A DNA stretch of 41,353 bases. It comes from Candidatus Gastranaerophilales bacterium. Lineage in GTDB: Bacteria > Cyanobacteriota > Vampirovibrionia > Gastranaerophilales > Gastranaerophilaceae. Below the pieces are notes generated by a model. That model was not told where the DNA came from and made no database searches. It worked only from the letters and a program-made list of their open reading frames with translations. The position numbers were made by a program, and so were the translations under genes. Location of the stretch: NCBI GenBank assembly GCA_910587175.1, contig CAJULH010000014.1, positions 1 through 41,353 of the forward strand. The letters are read 5' to 3'. Shown piece after piece: positions 13,444 to 20,719 of the stretch; position 1 is the stretch's first letter, and each line of letters begins with the position of its first letter.

Positions 13444-14247
13444 ATGGGTATTATGGAAGGTAAAAAAGGCATTATATTTGGTGTTTCAAATAAACACGGT
13501 ATTGCAAATGCCATCGCCGAACAAATTTATAAAGAAGGCGGTGAAATAGCTTTCACTTATGCAAATGAAGTAATGGAAAAAAGGGTAAAACCAATAGCAG
13601 ATGAGATGAACGCCAAAATGTGCATTGAATGCGACGTTACAAAAGATGAAGATGTTAAAAAGACATTTGAAGAATATGCAAAACATTATGATTCTTTGGA
13701 TTTTGTAGTGCATGCTGTTGCTTTTGCAAATAAAGATGATTTAATGGGTGAATTTTATACAACATCTAAAGAAGGCTGGGACCTTGCTATGCATGTGAGC
13801 GCTTATTCTCTATTAACCATTTCAAAATATGCAAAACCGCAAATGGAAACATCAGGCGGCGGCTCAATTTTAGCGCTTACATACCTTGGTGCAACAAAGG
13901 TTGTTGCAAACTATAATATTATGGGTGTGGCAAAGGCTGCGTTGGAATCTTCAATGAGATTTATTTCTTATGACCTTGGAAAATACAATATCAGATGTAA
14001 CTGTCTTTCAGCAGGACCCGTTAAAACTCTTGCTGCAAAGGGTATTTCAGGGTTTGACAGAATGCTTAAGGCAAATATTTTAAAGGCGCCTTTAAAAAGA
14101 ACACCATCTTTGGAAGATGTTGGTAAAGCTGGTTTGTATCTTGCTTCAGACCTTTCTTCAGGTGTTACAGGACAAGTACAGTTTGTAGATTGCGGTGCAA
14201 GCAGCGTATTTGCATCCATTGAAGAGATGGCTCAAATTCAACTGTAG
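13444..14247 (+). CDS. fabI: Enoyl-[acyl-carrier-protein] reductase FabI, 267 aa
   Basis: FabI reduces the enoyl-ACP double bond in the last step of each fatty-acid elongation cycle, using NAD(P)H. It is an atypical short-chain dehydrogenase: the nucleotide-binding loop reads 'GVSNKHGIANAIA' and the catalytic region 'LTYLGATKVVANYNIMGVAKAALE' gives the family's Tyr-x6-Lys spacing (Tyr of NYNIMG and Lys of VAKAAL). The substrate loop 'AGPVKTLAAKGISGFDRML' is also canonical. AAAGGAG lies 8 nt before the ATG, which fixes the start here rather than at the upstream TTG. It is monocistronic, ended by a strong terminator. Intact FabI is the triclosan/isoniazid-type target enzyme. Confidence 0.95.
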   Translation: MGIMEGKKGIIFGVSNKHGIANAIAEQIYKEGGEIAFTYANEVMEKRVKPIADEMNAKMCIECDVTKDEDVKKTFEEYAKHYDSLDFVVHAVAFANKDDLMGEFYTTSKEGWDLAMHVSAYSLLTISKYAKPQMETSGGGSILALTYLGATKVVANYNIMGVAKAALESSMRFISYDLGKYNIRCNCLSAGPVKTLAAKGISGFDRMLKANILKAPLKRTPSLEDVGKAGLYLASDLSSGVTGQVQFVDCGASSVFASIEEMAQIQL

Positions 14248-14275
14248 TTTTTTGCAGTTTACAAGTAAAATTTTT

Positions 14276-14306
14276 AAATGCCGGAGATTTTTTGTCTCCG
14301 GCATTT
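14276..14306. terminator. Strong bidirectional terminator between fabI and the convergent gene
   Basis: AAATGCCGGAGA (14276-14287) and TCTCCGGCATTT (14295-14306) form a perfect 12-bp stem with a 7-nt loop. T-rich flanks on the plus side and A-rich flanks before it would give U-tails in both directions. Confidence 0.8.
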
Positions 14307-14329
14307 AAGTTTTATATGTTCACTGTTTA

Positions 14330-15496
14330 TTATCTTGCTCTTTCTTCAACATCTTCTCTAAATGTTTGTTTTTGATATTCAAGCAGCAGCTCCATAACAG
14401 CATCTCTTTGCTTGTCTTTTGAACTTTTTAGTTTGTAATCTTCTAAAAATTCAAGAGCAGCGCACTGTCCGCTTAATTCAAGAAGATTTGACCTGTGTTC
14501 TTTTATTGGTTTGTGCATCATAGGAAGAACACTTTTGAGTTTTATTGCTTTTTTACGACCTGTATTTGTTTTTATTTCCCAAATATCATCTGCATTGTAG
14601 ATATATTTTCCTGGTTCTTTGGGTTTATATCTATAGGTGTATGTTTTTTTCCATTCAGTTGGCACCTGGTCAGGAAGTCTTCTTCTGGACTTTAATTTTT
14701 CAAAATAAGGTTCAAAAGCATGGTTTCCGCCCCGTTTTCCTTGTGTCTGATATGATGTCAAACCTGAAGTATTATATAAAATGTGTGCCACTATGGCATG
14801 GTCTAATTCATGGATAATATAAGGCATAGCAAGTTCCGCAGCATCTTTTGGGCTAAGCTTATAAAAGTATCTCTCATCTTCAGACTTTCTTGTATTATCT
14901 ATCAACATCTCCAGATTTTTTTTGCCGATGTCTGTGTATTCTTTGTATCTTGCATTTGTCCCCTTGGATTGTTTTGTAATGAAGCTGTGAGCCAGAATCT
15001 GCGGTACAAAGGCTATTTCTCCGCCTGATATCAACAGTAAATTCGGGCTGAAGGTTTTATTTACTGTTATTTCATTGCTCATCCAACTATAAGTTGCAAC
15101 TTCGCCTTCTTTTGAGTCATTTTTCAAAATTTCTTCTTGCTCAGTTAAAAGAAGGGCTGGCTTTTCAATTTTAATATCTTTAAAATATTCCGCGTATTTT
15201 TCCTGATGCTGTGCCCATTCCCAAGCTTCATCCATTTTTACTTTAAGTGCTTTAAAATATTCATAATCATAATTTTCATAATCCGGTCTTCCTATTACAG
15301 GAATGCGGTTTTTTCCGCTAAAGGAAACATTACCGGCTTTAACAAATGTATCTTCTGCTGGTGTTCTTTCAAGTTTATTGTTTGAAATAAAATCAAAAAT
15401 AGCAAAATTATTCTTATTTTGAATTTTGGGCTGAAACTTTGTTTTAAAGTGGGGTAAAATCCCTGAATTTACAGTTAACAAATCATATCCTTTCAA
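14330..15496 (-). CDS. Putative HEXXH metalloprotease-like protein, 388 aa
   Basis: I do not recognise the family, but residues 225-238 read 'PYIIHELDHAIVAH', a HEXXH zinc-site motif (H229, E230, H233) within a hydrophobic helix as expected for zincins. A third ligand could come from Glu residues about 115 residues downstream (LLELSGQCAALEFLED). The N-terminal 65 residues look disordered and end in 'GNVSFSGKN', similar to the 'LSFTGGK' segment of the 408-residue protein at 2352-3578. There is no obvious signal peptide. The frame begins with TTG at 15496 preceded by AAGG, and no in-frame ATG fits the N-terminus. A hairpin (AAAACCT...AAGGTTTT) may mask that ribosome site. Confidence 0.6.
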   Translation of the reverse strand: MKGYDLLTVNSGILPHFKTKFQPKIQNKNNFAIFDFISNNKLERTPAEDTFVKAGNVSFSGKNRIPVIGRPDYENYDYEYFKALKVKMDEAWEWAQHQEKYAEYFKDIKIEKPALLLTEQEEILKNDSKEGEVATYSWMSNEITVNKTFSPNLLLISGGEIAFVPQILAHSFITKQSKGTNARYKEYTDIGKKNLEMLIDNTRKSEDERYFYKLSPKDAAELAMPYIIHELDHAIVAHILYNTSGLTSYQTQGKRGGNHAFEPYFEKLKSRRRLPDQVPTEWKKTYTYRYKPKEPGKYIYNADDIWEIKTNTGRKKAIKLKSVLPMMHKPIKEHRSNLLELSGQCAALEFLEDYKLKSSKDKQRDAVMELLLEYQKQTFREDVEERAR

Positions 15497-15584
15497 AAAA
15501 CCTTGTGCAGGTTTTTATAATTTTTTCACCTTGTGTTTATTTTTGTATTTATAAAACCTGTAAATAAAAAATTTGACCCTGTAT

Positions 15585-15620
15585 AAAAAATATCCCGGAG
15601 TTTAATTTTCCGGGATATTT
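15585..15620 (-). terminator. Rho-independent terminator of ilvD
   Basis: AAATATCCCGGA (15588-15599) pairs with TCCGGGATATTT (15609-15620). On the minus strand the stem is followed by a U run (complement of the A run at 15585-15590). It lies 17 nt past the ilvD stop. Confidence 0.8.
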
Positions 15621-15637
15621 CTTAACAATATTATCTT

Positions 15638-17296
15638 CTATTCGCAGATTGCACCAAGGTTTGCTCCGGAAACGGTTTTAGCATATTTTGAAAGAAATCC
15701 CTTTTCAATCTCTTTTTGTTTCGGGGTGAAATTTTTCTTTCTTTCTTCAATTTCCGTCTCAGAAACAAGCAAATCAATTGTTCTTTTGTTTATGTCGATT
15801 TTAATTTTATCCCCATCTTTTATGAGTCCTATGATGCCGCCCTCGGTTGCTTCGGGGCATATATGACCGATGCAAAGTCCTCTTGTTCCGCCTGAAAATC
15901 TGCCGTCTGTAATAAGTGCGCATTTTTTGCCTAAACCTTTTCCTACAAGAAGAGAGGTTGGTGCAAGCATTTCTCTCATGCCAGGTCCGCCTTTGGGTCC
16001 TTCATATCTTATTACAACTACATCCCCTGCTTTGACATCATCGGTTTCAATGCCTTTCATGGCGTCTTCTTCTCTGTCATAGCATTTTGCAACCCCTTCA
16101 AATTCAAAGCATTCTTCTGCCACTCCCGAAATTTTAACTACGGCGCCTTCTTCTGCAAGGTTTCCATGTAAAATTGCAAGACCCGGGTTTTTAGTTATAG
16201 GGTTATCAAAAGGATGAATAACGGAGCTATCTACCCAGGCTTCATTTGCCCTTTCTTCAATAGTTTTTCCTTCAATATTTTTAACGTTTTTAAGTTCCGG
16301 TGTTTTGCCCCAAAGGGTTTTAATAGTCCCCGGGATTCCGCCTGCGTTGTCAAAATCTGTCATAGTAGGCAATGCAGAGGGGTCTAATTTTATAATTTGC
16401 GGGATTTTAAAGCTTAGTTCTTCAAAATCATCCAGTGTTAAATCAATTCCTGCAGTATTTGCAATTGCAAGAAGGTGAAGGATTGAATTTGTGCTGCCGC
16501 CAAGTGCAAGGTCTGCTACTATTGCGTTTCGCATAGAATCTTTTGTCACAATATCTCTTGGTTTAATATCATTTCTAACCAAATCTACTGCTAAAAATCC
16601 TGAATCAAAGGCTATACGTCTTTTTTTGGATGATACAGCAGCTGCTGAAGCACAACCTGTAATGCTCATACCCATAACTTCAGTTAAGCAGGCAAGTGTG
16701 TTTGCTGTGTATAGTCCCTGGCATGCGCCTGCTGTCGGGCATGCATAATGTTCCATCTCATGAAGTTTTTCTTCAGTTATCTCTCCTGCTCTAAAGCGTC
16801 CTACAGCTTCTGATGAACCTCTTATAAATGTTAAAGTTTCCCCTTTGCAGTGTCCTTCAAGGGAAGGTCCTGCAGTTACAACAACGGTAGGGATATTTAA
16901 TCTTAATGCTGCAATAAGCATCCCGGGGGTTATTTTATCGCAGTTTGTAAGCAGCACAAGCCCGTCCAGCTGATGCGCCCCTGCAACTGTTTCAACACAA
17001 TCTGCAATTAAATCGCGGGAGGGGAGAGAATATCTCATGCCGGAATGCCCCATCGCAATACCGTCGCACACGGCAGGAGTGCCAAAAATAAATGCTTGTC
17101 CGCCGTTTGAATGGATTCCTTTTTCAATTTGGCGTTCTAAATCTCTCATTCCCATATGTCCGGGTACTAGGTCTGAAAAAGAGCTTGCAATCCCTATAAA
17201 CGGGCGTTTAATGTTTTTGTCGGATAATCCGCCTGCGTATAAAAGTGCTCTGTGCGGGGCTTTTGCTATTCCTTCTTTAACTGCATCACTTTTCAT
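15638..17296 (-). CDS. ilvD: Dihydroxy-acid dehydratase IlvD, 552 aa
   Basis: IlvD is the iron-sulfur dehydratase that makes the 2-keto acid precursors of valine, leucine and isoleucine. Diagnostic motifs are 'PAVCDGIAMGHSGMRYSLPSR', 'TNCDKITPGML' with a cluster Cys, 'CPTAGACQGLYTANT' with another, and 'TDGRFSGGTRGLCIGHICPEA' near the C-terminus. Length and motif order are normal and the gene looks intact. AAGGAG lies just before the ATG. No other branched-chain genes are adjacent. The leader (17297-17560) carries a short Ile/Leu/Val-rich ORF and an opposing RNA, discussed separately, which could regulate ilvD or be an unrelated small locus. Confidence 0.96.
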   Translation of the reverse strand: MKSDAVKEGIAKAPHRALLYAGGLSDKNIKRPFIGIASSFSDLVPGHMGMRDLERQIEKGIHSNGGQAFIFGTPAVCDGIAMGHSGMRYSLPSRDLIADCVETVAGAHQLDGLVLLTNCDKITPGMLIAALRLNIPTVVVTAGPSLEGHCKGETLTFIRGSSEAVGRFRAGEITEEKLHEMEHYACPTAGACQGLYTANTLACLTEVMGMSITGCASAAAVSSKKRRIAFDSGFLAVDLVRNDIKPRDIVTKDSMRNAIVADLALGGSTNSILHLLAIANTAGIDLTLDDFEELSFKIPQIIKLDPSALPTMTDFDNAGGIPGTIKTLWGKTPELKNVKNIEGKTIEERANEAWVDSSVIHPFDNPITKNPGLAILHGNLAEEGAVVKISGVAEECFEFEGVAKCYDREEDAMKGIETDDVKAGDVVVIRYEGPKGGPGMREMLAPTSLLVGKGLGKKCALITDGRFSGGTRGLCIGHICPEATEGGIIGLIKDGDKIKIDINKRTIDLLVSETEIEERKKNFTPKQKEIEKGFLSKYAKTVSGANLGAICE

Positions 17297-17306
17297 TTTA
17301 TTCTCC

Positions 17307-17334
17307 TTGAAATTGTAATTAAATGGTTTATAAT
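17307..17334 (+). promoter_or_regulatory. Promoter of the antisense RNA
   Basis: TTGAAA (17307-17312) and TATAAT (17329-17334) are 16 bp apart on the plus strand. Its -35 overlaps the ilvD ribosome site, and transcription starting near 17341 runs away from ilvD into the small hydrophobic ORF. Confidence 0.6.
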
Positions 17335-17340
17335 ATAAAT

Positions 17341-17435
17341 ATCGGGCGAGCGGATTGCAGTCCGCTCATTAAAAGCCCTTATGGTATTAGTTTAAACGCT
17401 AGGACTATCAGTAAAATGATAACTAGCGTTTTTTC
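17341..17435 (+). ncRNA. Candidate antisense RNA (about 95 nt) opposing a hydrophobic micro-ORF
   Basis: This RNA would start about 7 nt after a good promoter (17307-17334) and end at a strong intrinsic terminator (17394-17434). Its 5' part forms the hairpin GAGCGGA-loop-TCCGCTC (17348-17367), enclosed by GGGC/GCCC pairing. It is fully complementary to the last 19 codons and the 3' flank of the minus-strand micro-ORF at 17379-17453 but does not reach that ORF's ribosome site. A short, highly folded RNA with its own promoter and terminator, antisense to a tiny membrane peptide, is the plan of type I antitoxins (for example Sib or RatA). Function is inferred from layout. Confidence 0.55.
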
Positions 17436-17453
17436 GCTTATTCTAATATCCAC
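17379..17453 (-). CDS. Hydrophobic 24-residue peptide: candidate type I toxin (or ilvD leader peptide)
   Basis: The GTG at 17453 follows AAAGGAGGT at an ideal 8-nt spacing, one of the strongest ribosome sites in the window. The 24-residue product has a short polar head (DIRISEKT), a hydrophobic core LVIILLIVLAF and the tail KLIP; 14 residues are Ile, Leu or Val. The core is very like E. coli Ibs toxins (LVIILIVLLL). A plus-strand RNA and its terminator overlap the ORF, as in type I toxin-antitoxin loci. The alternative is a branched-chain attenuator peptide for ilvD, but I see no minus-strand terminator with a U run between it and ilvD. An extended -10 (TGA-TATAAT) at 17563-17571 would give about 100 nt of 5' leader. 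Confidence 0.55.
   Translation of the reverse strand: MDIRISEKTLVIILLIVLAFKLIP
17394..17434 (+). terminator. Intrinsic terminator of the antisense RNA, inside the micro-ORF
   Basis: AAACGCTAG (17394-17402) pairs with CTAGCGTTT (17423-17431). An inner helix TATCA/TGATA extends it, and the run of T reaches 17434. The U run exists only on the plus strand, showing the direction of transcription it serves. Confidence 0.75.
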
Positions 17454-17562
17454 TATTCTCACCTCCTTTCTACAATCAGCTCACCTTAAAAAGATGTTGT
17501 TTTGTGAGGGAGATAAGGTTTAGGGCTTGCCCTATTTATTTTTCAATCTTCAAACTGCTTTG

Positions 17563-17571
17563 ATTATATCA
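17563..17571 (-). promoter_or_regulatory. Extended -10 promoter for the micro-ORF/ilvD leader
   Basis: On the minus strand TGA-TATAAT is a perfect extended -10. A start near 17556 produces a leader beginning with a small GC hairpin (TAGGGCAAGCCCTA) and then the micro-ORF. It lies just past the stop of the AbrB-like gene. Confidence 0.55.
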
Positions 17572-17575
17572 AAAA

Positions 17576-17776
17576 TTATGAAGACTGGTCTGTTTTTAAT
17601 ATTTTGGGGTCAAATATAGTAATTTTACCTGTTTTTGGGTCTAATTTTATATCAACGGTGACATTTTTCATATTGTCTAAATCACAACCTATAGATTCAA
17701 GCAAGGTTTTTGGCAATATTACGCCATAGGATATACTGCCTTTGCCGCCTTTGAAATTTATAAGCTTCTTTCTCAT
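17576..17776 (-). CDS. AbrB/MazE-like swapped-hairpin protein (copy 2), 66 aa
   Basis: The pattern 'KGSISYGVILPKTLLESIGCDL...VTVDIKLDPKTGKITI' resembles the SpoVT/AbrB beta-hairpin DNA-binding fold used by MazE-type antitoxins and transition-state regulators. It is a close paralogue of the next gene upstream (17794-17979): both begin MRKKL and share 'LLE-IGCDL'. No toxin gene follows it. An extended -10 (TGA-TAAAAT) ends 6 nt before the ATG, so it appears to have its own leaderless promoter despite being only 17 nt downstream of its twin. Confidence 0.65.
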   Translation of the reverse strand: MRKKLINFKGGKGSISYGVILPKTLLESIGCDLDNMKNVTVDIKLDPKTGKITIFDPKILKTDQSS

Positions 17777-17793
17777 AGGTTAATTTTATCAAG

Positions 17794-17979
17794 TTATTTA
17801 GCTACTTCCGGACTGGAAATTGTTATCTTTTTGATATCGGTATCAAATGTAATGTCTACTGTAGTGTCATCAAGTTTTTCTAAATCACAACCAATTAATT
17901 CAAGCAAGACAGGTGAAAGTGTTATGCTATATGACTTTCCACCTTTTTTATTTTCTGATTTAAGTAATTTTTTTCTCAT
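17794..17979 (-). CDS. AbrB/MazE-like swapped-hairpin protein (copy 1), 61 aa
   Basis: This is the tandem paralogue of 17576-17776, with 'KKGGKSYSITLSPVLLELIGCDL...TTVDITFDTDIKKITI'. The layout suits a dimeric AbrB-like DNA-binding domain. It starts with the same basic MRKKL. TGC-TATTAT lies 8 nt before the ATG on the minus strand, again with no real Shine-Dalgarno. The duplication without a partner toxin suggests orphan antitoxins or small regulators rather than a standard mazEF pair. Confidence 0.65.
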   Translation of the reverse strand: MRKKLLKSENKKGGKSYSITLSPVLLELIGCDLEKLDDTTVDITFDTDIKKITISSPEVAK

Positions 17980-18052
17980 ATAGCTTCATAATAGCAATAA
18001 AACTGATTTTATGGCTGTTTTATTAAAATATGCTAATTATAATAAAACATTT

Positions 18053-18081
18053 TTGCAATATTTATAAAATAATTGTATAAT
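18053..18081 (+). promoter_or_regulatory. Near-consensus sigma70 promoter
   Basis: TTGCAA (18053-18058) and TATAAT (18076-18081) are separated by 17 bp. It drives the 63-residue ORF that follows, with a start near 18088 and an AAAAGGAAA ribosome site before the ATG at 18110. Confidence 0.65.
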
Positions 18082-18109
18082 AGTTTGGCAATCAAAAAGG
18101 AAATCTATT

Positions 18110-18301
18110 ATGAAAAATATTAAGATAAACGTTTATGACCTTGAAAAAGTGTTTTTGAATTTGAGTGCAGAAATAAATATTCTGGAAGCTTGGAATATCC
18201 ATGGCGAAAAATCGTCTGAAATTGAACTCATATTAAAAAATATACAAGAAAGCCTTTTAGAGCTTGAAAATATGGTATATGACATTGATGATACAGATTA
18301 A
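18110..18301 (+). CDS. Small acidic helical protein, 63 aa
   Basis: No family is recognised. The product is acidic and almost wholly helical (LEKVFLNLSAEINILEAW, then ELILKNIQESLLELENMVYDIDDTD), with no membrane helix. It has a near-consensus promoter and a good ribosome site, so it is likely expressed. It lies between the tandem AbrB-like genes (divergent) and glmU, in a neighbourhood of small TA-like elements, but nothing ties it to them. Confidence 0.6.
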   Translation: MKNIKINVYDLEKVFLNLSAEINILEAWNIHGEKSSEIELILKNIQESLLELENMVYDIDDTD

Positions 18302-18408
18302 TTTTTTATTTTTGTAAAAAAATGTTCATAAAAGTTTTATTATGCTTTTATTTACTTGACTTTCATGAGAAAATGCGGATAAAAAGTTTTGAAAAGAAGC
18401 CTTTGTTG

Positions 18409-19689
18409 ATGAAAACAAATGAAAATGTTAAAGCTGTCATTCTTGCTGCAGGAAAAGGCACAAGAATGAAATCTGAAAAGCCCAAGGTTTTGCACGAGAT
18501 TTTTAATAAGCCTTTGGTAAGCTGGGTTTTAAGTGTATGTGAAAATGCAGGCTCTTTTGAAAATATTGTAATTGTGGGTCATAGAGGAGAGATGGTTTCA
18601 GAATTTATCTCAAAAAACCATCCAAAATCTGTTTGTGTTGAACAAAAAGAACAGCTTGGAACGGGTCATGCGGTTAGTATGGCAAAAAGTGCTTTGGATG
18701 CTTTTAGCGGTTGTGTTTTGGTTTTGTGTGGCGATACACCTTTGGTTACAGCAGAAAGCCTTAAAAAATTCATTAATTTTCATTATGAAAATAATGCCGA
18801 TGTTACAGTGATGTCGGCTATTTTAGAAAATCCTTCCGGATATGGGAGAGTTGTTCGCGACAGCAAAGACAACGTTTCTGAAATTGTAGAGCAAAAAGAT
18901 TGCACAGAAGTGCAAAAAACAATAAATGAGATAAATGCAGGTATGTATTGTCTCAACTGGCAAAAAATTAAAAACTTCTTTAACGAACTTAAAAATAATA
19001 ATTCCCAAAATGAATATTATATGACAGATATCATCAAATGGGGAAATGAAAAAGGGCTTAAAGTTTCCGGGTATATTTTAGAAAATGCTGATGAAACTCT
19101 TGGAATAAACTCAAGAGCACAGCTTGCAGAAGCCTTTAATACAATGAATTTAAGGCACTTAAACAAACTTATGGATGAGGGTGTAACCATTGTTTCACCT
19201 GAAAATACACAAATTTCCCCTGAAACCGAAATTGGTGAAGATACAATAGTCTTTCCGAATACTTTTATAAACGGTAAAAATAAAATTGGCAAAAATTGTA
19301 AAATCGGTCCTTTTGCGCACCTTAGAGGTGATTGTGTCATAGAAGATTTTGTTAAAATCGGAAATTTCGTGGAATTAAAGAAATCATATGTAAAATCCCA
19401 CACAAATATTTCACATCTAAGCTATGTCGGCGATGCTAAGGTCGGTGCAAATGTAAATATAGGCGCCGGGACAATTACTGCAAACTACAATTCAATTACA
19501 AAGGAAAAAAAACAAACGATAATAAATGACGGTGCTTCAATCGGTTCAAATACGGTGCTTGTAGCGCCTGTAGAACTTGGCGAAAATGCATTTATTGCAG
19601 CAGGCAGCGTCATAACAAAAGATGTCGGGGCAAATGCTTTAGGTTTGACAAGAAGCCCCCAAAGAGAAATCAAAGATTACGTTAAATAA
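18409..19689 (+). CDS. glmU: Bifunctional GlmU: GlcN-1-P acetyltransferase / GlcNAc-1-P uridylyltransferase, 426 aa
   Basis: GlmU makes UDP-GlcNAc, the precursor of peptidoglycan and lipid A. The uridylyltransferase domain has 'ILAAGKGTRMKSEKPKVLHEI', 'EQLGTGHAV', 'LCGDTPLV' and 'NEINAGMYCLNW'. The acetyltransferase left-handed beta-helix has 'IGPFAHLRGDCVIEDFVKIGNFVELKKS', the catalytic His of 'SHLSYVGDAKVG', and 'NIGAGTITANYN'. The helix looks shorter than in E. coli by roughly 30 residues, because 'INGKNKIGKNCKIGPFAHLR' skips one or two coils, and the protein is 426 instead of about 456 residues. I chose ATG 18409 over the upstream frame because homology begins at once. A TTGACT...TAAAAA promoter is possible just upstream. 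It is followed by prs after 13 nt. Confidence 0.92.
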   Translation: MKTNENVKAVILAAGKGTRMKSEKPKVLHEIFNKPLVSWVLSVCENAGSFENIVIVGHRGEMVSEFISKNHPKSVCVEQKEQLGTGHAVSMAKSALDAFSGCVLVLCGDTPLVTAESLKKFINFHYENNADVTVMSAILENPSGYGRVVRDSKDNVSEIVEQKDCTEVQKTINEINAGMYCLNWQKIKNFFNELKNNNSQNEYYMTDIIKWGNEKGLKVSGYILENADETLGINSRAQLAEAFNTMNLRHLNKLMDEGVTIVSPENTQISPETEIGEDTIVFPNTFINGKNKIGKNCKIGPFAHLRGDCVIEDFVKIGNFVELKKSYVKSHTNISHLSYVGDAKVGANVNIGAGTITANYNSITKEKKQTIINDGASIGSNTVLVAPVELGENAFIAAGSVITKDVGANALGLTRSPQREIKDYVK

Positions 19690-19702
19690 AAAGGAGATTG
19701 AA

Positions 19703-20719
19703 ATGAAATTAGGGCTTGAAGCTATGCCTGCAAGAGAAAAAAATGTGCTCCCCACACATGAAATTAAACTCTTTTGCGGTCGTTCAAATTCAGTTTTGGC
19801 TGAGGAAATTGCGGATTACCTCGGGACGACGGTTGGTCCTATGATAATAAAAAATTTCTCTGACGGTGAAATTTATGTTCAAATTCAGGATTCAATAAGG
19901 GGCGACGATGTTTTTGTTGTACAGCCTTTGTGCAATCCTGTTAATGAAAATTTAATGGAGCTTTTAATTATAATTGATGCATTCAAAAGAGCTTCTGCAA
20001 AAACTATTACAGCCGTTATTCCTTATTACGGCTATGCAAGACAGGACAGAAAAACTTCAGGAAGGGAAGCAATCACGGCAAAACTGGTTGCAGACCTTTT
20101 AACAACTGCAGGGGCAGACAGAGTTCTTGCTATGGATCTTCATACGGGGCAAATTCAGGGGTTCTTCAATATTCTTGTAGACCACATTTATGCAACGCCT
20201 ATTATTGTAAATTATATGAAGAAATTAAATCTTCCTAAAAATGAGCTTGTAGCTGTATCTCCTGATACAGGCGGAGTTCAAAGAACAAGGGCTTTTGCAA
20301 AGGCTATGGACTGTCCTCTTGCAATCATTGATAAAAGAAGAACCCAACACAACGTTGCAGTTGCAGACCATGTTATAGGCGATGTTAAAGGCAAAATCTG
20401 TGTAATGTTTGATGATATGATTGATACAGCAGGAACAATTTGCGAGGCTGCAAAACTCTTAAAAAGAGAAGGCGCAAAAGATGTTTATGTTTGCGCAGTG
20501 CACCCCGTATTCTCGGGTCCTGCCCTAAAAAGGCTGGATGAGGCGCCGATTAAGGAAGTTATTGTTACAAACACAATTCCTCTAAAATCAGATGAATTTA
20601 TCCCGACAAAGATTACACAACTTTCCGTTGCGCCGCTTTTGGGTGAAGCTATTTCAAGAATTCACGATGATCAGTCTGTAAGTTCACTGTTTGGTTTTGA
20701 AAAGGAATATCAAAGTTAA
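19703..20719 (+). CDS. prs: Ribose-phosphate pyrophosphokinase (PRPP synthetase), 338 aa
   Basis: This enzyme makes PRPP from ribose-5-phosphate and ATP for nucleotide, His and Trp synthesis. Class I motifs are clear: 'FSDGEIYVQI', 'IPYYGYARQDRK', the metal-binding 'DLHTGQIQGFF', 'VSPDTGGVQRTRAFAK', the catalytic flexible-loop region 'IDKRRTQHN', and the PRPP loop 'VMFDDMIDTAGTI'. The N-terminus is about 20 residues longer than usual (LGLEAMPAREKNVLPTHE). AAAAAGGAG precedes the ATG. The order glmU-prs is common in bacteria and links both to sugar-phosphate precursor supply. Confidence 0.95.
   Translation: MKLGLEAMPAREKNVLPTHEIKLFCGRSNSVLAEEIADYLGTTVGPMIIKNFSDGEIYVQIQDSIRGDDVFVVQPLCNPVNENLMELLIIIDAFKRASAKTITAVIPYYGYARQDRKTSGREAITAKLVADLLTTAGADRVLAMDLHTGQIQGFFNILVDHIYATPIIVNYMKKLNLPKNELVAVSPDTGGVQRTRAFAKAMDCPLAIIDKRRTQHNVAVADHVIGDVKGKICVMFDDMIDTAGTICEAAKLLKREGAKDVYVCAVHPVFSGPALKRLDEAPIKEVIVTNTIPLKSDEFIPTKITQLSVAPLLGEAISRIHDDQSVSSLFGFEKEYQS

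Noticed and set aside
17323..17523. 66-residue plus-strand open frame across the ilvD leader
   Set aside because: It runs through the antisense RNA, its terminator and the opposing ribosome site, and lacks a Shine-Dalgarno. It is a shadow of that structured region.
17320..17560. T-box or classical branched-chain attenuator upstream of ilvD
   Set aside because: No T-box core sequence and no minus-strand stem followed by a U run were found. The only real terminator faces the other way.
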